A DNA stretch of 45,893 bases from contig CALXMV010000020.1 of NCBI GenBank assembly GCA_944389565.1, forward strand, positions 1-45,893, read 5' to 3'. The notes beneath the pieces are model-generated. The model was not told where the DNA came from, searched no databases, and was given only the letters and a program-made list of their open reading frames with translations. A program made the translations under genes and the position numbers. Within the stretch, counting starts at the first letter, position 1. Each line of letters opens with the position of its first letter. Source of the DNA: an uncultured Kiritimatiellota bacterium (GTDB taxonomy: Bacteria; Verrucomicrobiota; Kiritimatiellia; RFP12; DVOR01). This document shows positions 41,921-45,893 of this stretch, piece after piece.

Positions 41921-43690
41921 TCAGAAAAGCCCGCGCACCTTGCCGGTGGCGGTGTCCACGTCGATGCGGCGATAGGCGGGGTTGGCCGACGTGCCGGGCA
42001 TCAGCATGATCTTGCCGGAGACGGGCACCACGAAGCCGGCGCCCTGGTAGAGGAGCACGTCCTGCACCTTGAGCCGCCATCCGGTCGGCCGGCCGATGCG
42101 CGTGGCGTCGTCGGAGAGCGAATATTGCGTCTTGGCGACGCAGACCGGCAGACGGGCGGTCTCGGGGTCGGCCTCGTAGGCGCGCAACTTCTCGAGCGCC
42201 GCGGGGGCGTAATCCACGCCGTCGCCGCCGTAGACCTCGCGCACCTGCCTCTCAAGACGTTGCGACAACGGCTCGCCGAGGTCGCAGAGATAGGCGAAGT
42301 CGTTGGGCTCGTCGCAGGCGGCGACGACCTGGCGGGCGAGCTCCTCGGCCCCGGCGCCGCCCTTCTCCCAATGCTTGGAGAGGGCGAAGCGGCACCCGGC
42401 CTCCTCGGCCACGCGCCGGACGAGGGCGACCTCGGCGTCGGTGTCGGTGTGAAAATGGTTGAGGCAGACGACCGGCCGGATGCCGGCGCGGCGGATGATG
42501 TCGATGTGCGCCAGCAGGTTGCTGCGGCACCCGGCCTCCAGAAGGGCGAGATTCTCCTGCGTGTAGGCGGGATCCAGGGGGGTGCCGGGCTTGACGTCCG
42601 GCCCGCCGCCGTGGCGCTTGAGCGCGCGCACCGTGGCCACGAGCACGACCGCGTCGGGGCGGAGCCCGGAGCAGCGGCACTTGATGTTCCAGAACTTCTC
42701 GAACCCCATGTCCGCCGCGAAGCCGCTCTCCGTGACCGCGTAGTCGGTCAGGGCGCAGGCCACGCGGTCGGCGATGACGGAGTTCTGGCCGATGGCGATG
42801 TTGGCGAAGGGGCCGGCGTGGACGAGGACGGGCTGGCCCTCGATGGTCTGCATGAGGGTGGGGTTGATGGCGCGGGTCATCCAGGCGGTCATGGCGCCGG
42901 CCACCTCCAGGTCGTCGGCGGTGACGGGCGTGCCGTTTTTGGAGTAAGCCACCACGATGCGGCCGATGCGGCGGCGCAGGTCCGCCAGGTCGTTGGCCAC
43001 CGCGAGGATCGCCATCACCTCGGAGGCCACGGTGATGTAGAAGCCGCTGTCCATCTCGAAGCCGTTGAGCGGGCCGGAGCCCAGGCCGATCCGGATCTGG
43101 CGCAATCCCTGCGCGCAGAAGTCCAGCGCCCACCGCATCTGCACGCGTGCCGGGTCGATGTCCAGCCGCCGCAACCCTTTCGCCGCGAGCCAGGCGTCGT
43201 CATGGTTGCGTTCATGCTGCATCCGTGCGTTGAGGGCGACCATGCAGAGGTTGTTCGCCTTTTCCACGGCGTCGAAGTCGCCCGTCAGGCCGAGGGAGAG
43301 CGGGGAGAGGGGGATGACCTGCGCGAGGCCGCCGCCCGCTGCGCCGCCCTTGATGTTGAAGGTCGGCCCGCCGGAGGGCTGGCGGAGCGTCCCGCAGCAC
43401 CGCTTGCCCAAGCGGCCGAGGCCTTCGAGGAGCCCCACGGTGGTGGTGGTCTTGCCCTCGCCAAGCGGCGTGGGGGTGATGGCCGTCACGTCGATGTACT
43501 TCGCGCGTTGCCTGCCGCCGGTGCGGGCCAGGATGGCCGCGGCGTCGAGTTTCGCGTAGGCGTGGCCGTAAGGGATGATCTCGGCGGGGGCCGCGCCCAG
43601 GTCGGCGGCGACCTCGGCAATCGGGCGCATTTCGGCCTCGGCGGCTTCGGCGATCTGCCAATCCTTCAGCTTCGTGGGGTCCAGATCCAT
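41921..43690 (-). CDS. fhs: Formate--tetrahydrofolate ligase
   Basis: Makes 10-formyl-tetrahydrofolate from formate, THF and ATP. The 589-residue protein has the P-loop PTPLGEGKTTTTVGL (73-87), LRQPSGGPTFNIKGGAAGGGLAQVIP and FANIAIGQNSVIADRVA. Length is some 30 residues over usual. I chose the ATG at 43688-43690 because GAGGAGAGAGACC lies directly before it; an ATG five codons upstream lacks this. It follows tmk by 16 bp. Such an enzyme is typical of anaerobes, consistent with a gut or sediment lifestyle. Confidence 0.96.
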   Translation of the reverse strand: MDLDPTKLKDWQIAEAAEAEMRPIAEVAADLGAAPAEIIPYGHAYAKLDAAAILARTGGRQRAKYIDVTAITPTPLGEGKTTTTVGLLEGLGRLGKRCCGTLRQPSGGPTFNIKGGAAGGGLAQVIPLSPLSLGLTGDFDAVEKANNLCMVALNARMQHERNHDDAWLAAKGLRRLDIDPARVQMRWALDFCAQGLRQIRIGLGSGPLNGFEMDSGFYITVASEVMAILAVANDLADLRRRIGRIVVAYSKNGTPVTADDLEVAGAMTAWMTRAINPTLMQTIEGQPVLVHAGPFANIAIGQNSVIADRVACALTDYAVTESGFAADMGFEKFWNIKCRCSGLRPDAVVLVATVRALKRHGGGPDVKPGTPLDPAYTQENLALLEAGCRSNLLAHIDIIRRAGIRPVVCLNHFHTDTDAEVALVRRVAEEAGCRFALSKHWEKGGAGAEELARQVVAACDEPNDFAYLCDLGEPLSQRLERQVREVYGGDGVDYAPAALEKLRAYEADPETARLPVCVAKTQYSLSDDATRIGRPTGWRLKVQDVLLYQGAGFVVPVSGKIMLMPGTSANPAYRRIDVDTATGKVRGLF

Positions 43691-43706
43691 GGTCTCTCTC
43701 CTCATC

Positions 43707-44339
43707 TCAATGAATGTCCAAAAAAGGTCTCACGGCCTGCCAGACGGCCTCCGCGGTGGCCTCGGGCGTGCCCGAGCTGTCGATGACGCGGAACCGTTCC
43801 TCGCGGCGGGCGAGTTCGCGGAAGCCCGCGGCGACCCGTAGGTGGAAGGCGTCGCGCTCGCGCTCGAAACGGTCCGCCGGCCCCTGCCGATGCTCCACGC
43901 GCGCCACGCTCTCCGCGCGCGGCAGATCGAGCAGAAGCGTCAGGTCGGGCGTCAGCCGGTCGGTGGCGAAGGCGTTGAGCGCGATGAGCGCATCCAGCGG
44001 CATCCCCCGCCCATAGCCTTGGTAGGCGAAGGTCGAGTCGCAGAAACGGTCGCTCAGCACCCATTCGCCGCGGTCGAGCGCCGGGCGGATCACCGTGTCG
44101 ATGAGTTGCGCGCGGCTGGCCAGGAAGAGGAGGAGCTCCGCGCGTGGGGTGGGGGCCTCGCCGGCGGCGTCGTATTGCAGGAGCGCCCGGACGCGCTCGC
44201 CCAGCCGGGTGCCGCCCGGCTCGCGGGTGGTGCGCACCGGCACGCCCGCCGTGCGCAACCGCTCGGCCAGGAGCGCCAGGTGCGTGCTCTTGCCCGCGCC
44301 CTCGGGCCCCTCCAGCGTGATGAACCTGCCGCGTGCCAT
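43707..44339 (-). CDS. tmk: Thymidylate kinase
   Basis: Phosphorylates dTMP to dTDP. The 210-residue protein has the P-loop GPEGAGKS (11-18), TTREPGGTRLGERVR, SDRFCDSTFAYQGYGRGM and the Asp in LLLDLPRAESVARVEHRQG (lid region). The length is normal. The ATG overlaps the cysS stop by one base (TGATG). Confidence 0.97.
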   Translation of the reverse strand: MARGRFITLEGPEGAGKSTHLALLAERLRTAGVPVRTTREPGGTRLGERVRALLQYDAAGEAPTPRAELLLFLASRAQLIDTVIRPALDRGEWVLSDRFCDSTFAYQGYGRGMPLDALIALNAFATDRLTPDLTLLLDLPRAESVARVEHRQGPADRFERERDAFHLRVAAGFRELARREERFRVIDSSGTPEATAEAVWQAVRPFLDIH

Positions 44340-45748
44340 CACTTCGCCAAAGGCTTGAGGGTCTGGCCGTCCTTGCCGTCGCGCACCTGCCAGCCCTTGG
44401 CGGCGAGTTCGTCGCGCAGGCGGTCGCTTGCGGCCCAATCCTTGGCCGCGCGGGCCGTGGCGCGTGCGTCGGCCAGCGCCTGGATATCCGGCGGGATCTC
44501 GACCTTCGGCGCACGGCCGAAGAAGACGAATCCCAGCACGCGGTCCATGCGCCGCAATTCGTCGAGCGCCGCCGCCGCGCCCGCGGGCGTGAGCCCCGCG
44601 TTGAGCGCCGCGTTGGCCGCGCGGACGAAGGCGAAGAGGGCGGCGAAGGCCTCCGGCGCGTTCAGGTCGTCGGCCAGCGCCGCCTCGAAGGCCGGCAGGG
44701 CGGAGGCCACGCGCGCGCCGTCGTCCGCCACGCCCGTCTGCGCCGCGCGCGCCGTCAGCGCGTCCACGCAGTCGTCCACCCGCGTGAGGGCCGCCCGCGC
44801 GGCGGCGAGCGCCTCGAAGGTGAAGTTCAGCGGCTGGCGGTACTGCGCGCCGAGGAGGACGTAGCGGATCTCGCGTCCGGCCCAGCCTTTCGCCTGCAGG
44901 TCGCGCAGGGTGAAGAAGTTGCCGAGGCTCTTGGACATCTTTTCGCCGTTCACGCGCAGGTGGGCGCAATGCATCCACGTGCGCACGAAGGGCTTGCCCG
45001 TCACCGCCTCCGCCTGGGCGATCTCGTTCTCGTGGTGGGGGAAGAGGTTGTCGATGCCGCCGGTGTGCAGGTCGAAGCTCGGCCCCAGATACTTCATGCT
45101 CATGGCCGAGCATTCCAGGTGCCAGCCCGGGCGCCCGCGCCCCCACGGCGCGTCCCAGGCCACGTCGCCGTCCTGCTCGTCCCACCCCTTCCAGAGGGCG
45201 AAGTCGCCGACGCCTTCTTTGTCATACTCGTCGGCGGCGATCCTCACCCCGCTGCGCAGGGCCGTGCGGTCCAGGTGCGCCAGTCGGCCATAGGCGGGGA
45301 ACTTGTCGACGCTGAAATAGACCGATCCGTCCTCGCTCTTGTAGGCGATGCCCTTGTCGAAGAGGGCCTGGATGAGCCGTTGCATCTCGGGGATGTGGTC
45401 GGTGGCCGCGGGGTAGACCGCCGCCGGCTCCACGTTCAGCGTGCGAAGATCCTCGAAGAAGGCCTCGATGTAGGGCTTGGTGTAGGCCTTCAGGGGCTTG
45501 CCCGCCGCCTGCGAGCCGCGGATCGTCTTGTCGTCCACGTCCGTCAGGTTCATCACCTGCCGCACCGCGTAGCCCGCGAACTCCAGCGTCCGCCGCAGGA
45601 AGTCCTCGAAAAGATACGCCCGGAAGTTGCCGATGTGCGCGAAGTTGTAGACCGTCGGCCCGCAGGTGTACATCCCCACCTTGCCCGGGCGCAACGTTTC
45701 GAACGGCTCCACCCGCCGCGTCATCGAGTTGTAAAATCGCAAATCCAT
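44339..45748 (-). CDS. cysS: Cysteine--tRNA ligase
   Basis: Charges tRNA-Cys with cysteine. The 469-residue class I synthetase has the zinc Cys C29 (YTCGPTVYNFAHIGN, including the HIGH-like HIGN), later zinc ligands in GWHLECSAM and HHENEIAQAEA, and KMSKSLGNF. The C-terminal anticodon-binding part ends in KDWAASDRLRDELAAKGWQVRDG. The start at 45748 fits the family start MDLRFYNSMT, and GAAAGG lies upstream. An upstream in-frame start would add 11 unrelated residues. It is the first gene of the cysS, tmk, fhs, panB, SNF2 operon. Confidence 0.97.
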   Translation of the reverse strand: MDLRFYNSMTRRVEPFETLRPGKVGMYTCGPTVYNFAHIGNFRAYLFEDFLRRTLEFAGYAVRQVMNLTDVDDKTIRGSQAAGKPLKAYTKPYIEAFFEDLRTLNVEPAAVYPAATDHIPEMQRLIQALFDKGIAYKSEDGSVYFSVDKFPAYGRLAHLDRTALRSGVRIAADEYDKEGVGDFALWKGWDEQDGDVAWDAPWGRGRPGWHLECSAMSMKYLGPSFDLHTGGIDNLFPHHENEIAQAEAVTGKPFVRTWMHCAHLRVNGEKMSKSLGNFFTLRDLQAKGWAGREIRYVLLGAQYRQPLNFTFEALAAARAALTRVDDCVDALTARAAQTGVADDGARVASALPAFEAALADDLNAPEAFAALFAFVRAANAALNAGLTPAGAAAALDELRRMDRVLGFVFFGRAPKVEIPPDIQALADARATARAAKDWAASDRLRDELAAKGWQVRDGKDGQTLKPLAK

Positions 45749-45771
45749 CTCGGTGCCTTTCGTTTCCCCAC

Positions 45772-45780
45772 AGTATACCA
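45772..45780 (-). promoter_or_regulatory. Extended -10 promoter of cysS
   Basis: The minus strand reads TGGTATACT 23 bp before the cysS ATG. The -35 position is C-rich and non-consensus, so recognition probably relies on the TGn extension. Confidence 0.65.
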
Positions 45781-45836
45781 CAAAATGGGAATGTGGGGGC
45801 CCGCCCTTCCCTCTCCACAGGGCAAACGCATAAAAA

Positions 45837-45865
45837 TTGCAATGGGGGAAAAATGTTGAGATAAT
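45837..45865 (+). promoter_or_regulatory. Promoter of the gene starting at 45872 (leaderless start predicted)
   Basis: TTGCAA (45837-45842), 17 bp, then GATAAT (45860-45865) with a TGA extension. Only 6 bp separate the -10 from the ATG at 45872, so +1 should fall on the A of the start codon. Confidence 0.6.
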
Positions 45866-45871
45866 AGGGGC

Positions 45872-45893
45872 ATGGCAGACATTTATCGATTGG
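45872..45893 (+). CDS. Start of an unidentified gene, cut by window edge
   Basis: The last 22 bases open with ATG and read MADIYRL in frame. The promoter at 45837-45865 points into it, which supports a real start, but no product can be named from seven codons. Confidence 0.45.

Noticed and set aside
1..45893. tRNA, rRNA, CRISPR arrays and riboswitches
   Set aside because: I looked in all gaps between genes and saw no cloverleaf, rRNA segment, regularly spaced direct repeats or known aptamer motif. The gaps are short, and the only repeats are those listed.

Overview
This is a GC-rich chromosomal window from a bacterium of the PVC superphylum (Planctomycetes, Verrucomicrobia, Kiritimatiellota or Lentisphaerota). 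The best marker is a homologue of the Minf_1886/TIGR04138 protein family, which I know as restricted to Verrucomicrobia and Planctomycetes. A GH89 alpha-N-acetylglucosaminidase and a GH105 unsaturated glycuronyl hydrolase, both with signal peptides, suggest an uncultured polysaccharide degrader, perhaps Kiritimatiellota-like. Phylum-level placement is an inference. Nearly all DNA is coding. Genes form long same-strand operons with 1-8 bp stop/start overlaps (ATGA, GTGA, TTGA, TGATG, ATGCGTAA).

Layout. 1-1766: alaS (minus, cut by the left edge). 1883-9134 (minus): one operon from a consensus promoter at 9164-9192, coding for a tail-anchored FHA protein, a GspH-like pseudopilin, a SWIM zinc-finger protein, a membrane-anchored pseudokinase, LigA, a 58-residue membrane protein and NadE. 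9218-10363: GH105 enzyme (minus). 10649-12019: phosphofructokinase (plus) with its own promoter and terminator. 12135-13954: four-S1-domain protein and an unknown coupled gene (minus). 14090-18455: hisH, hisF, Minf_1886, ung, esterase and rfbB (minus). 18516-19662: alkA-like and ogt alkylation repair genes (plus). 19659-22136: GH89 enzyme (minus). 22222-25703: FHA-AAA-Fis regulator, ruvA, dapF and rsmE (minus). 25790-27120: a complete insertion sequence. 27386-33326: parA, trpB, O-antigen ligase, rfbA, rfbC and an exported helical protein (plus). 33336-38525: ymdB, dinG-like, bioA and coaB (minus). 38630-45748: cysS, tmk, fhs, panB and SNF2 helicase (minus). 45872 onward: the first codons of a plus-strand gene.

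How genes work together. NadE makes the NAD+ that LigA consumes. RfbA, RfbB and RfbC make dTDP-rhamnose precursors, and the O-antigen ligase-like protein probably acts on surface polysaccharide. Fhs and PanB share folate one-carbon chemistry, and PanB and CoaB both serve coenzyme A synthesis. AlkA, Ogt, Ung, LigA, RuvA and the DinG-like helicase are genome maintenance proteins.

The least ordinary content is: a set of FHA-linked signalling proteins whose partner enzymes have lost catalytic residues (a pseudokinase, and a sigma-54-activator-like AAA+ protein without GAFTGA); a 22-bp palindromic tandem repeat at two distant loci, one just upstream of a parA that has no parB; an insertion sequence with doubled terminal repeats and a perfect 46-bp palindrome; and a series of extended -10 promoters lying so close to start codons that leaderless mRNAs are predicted.
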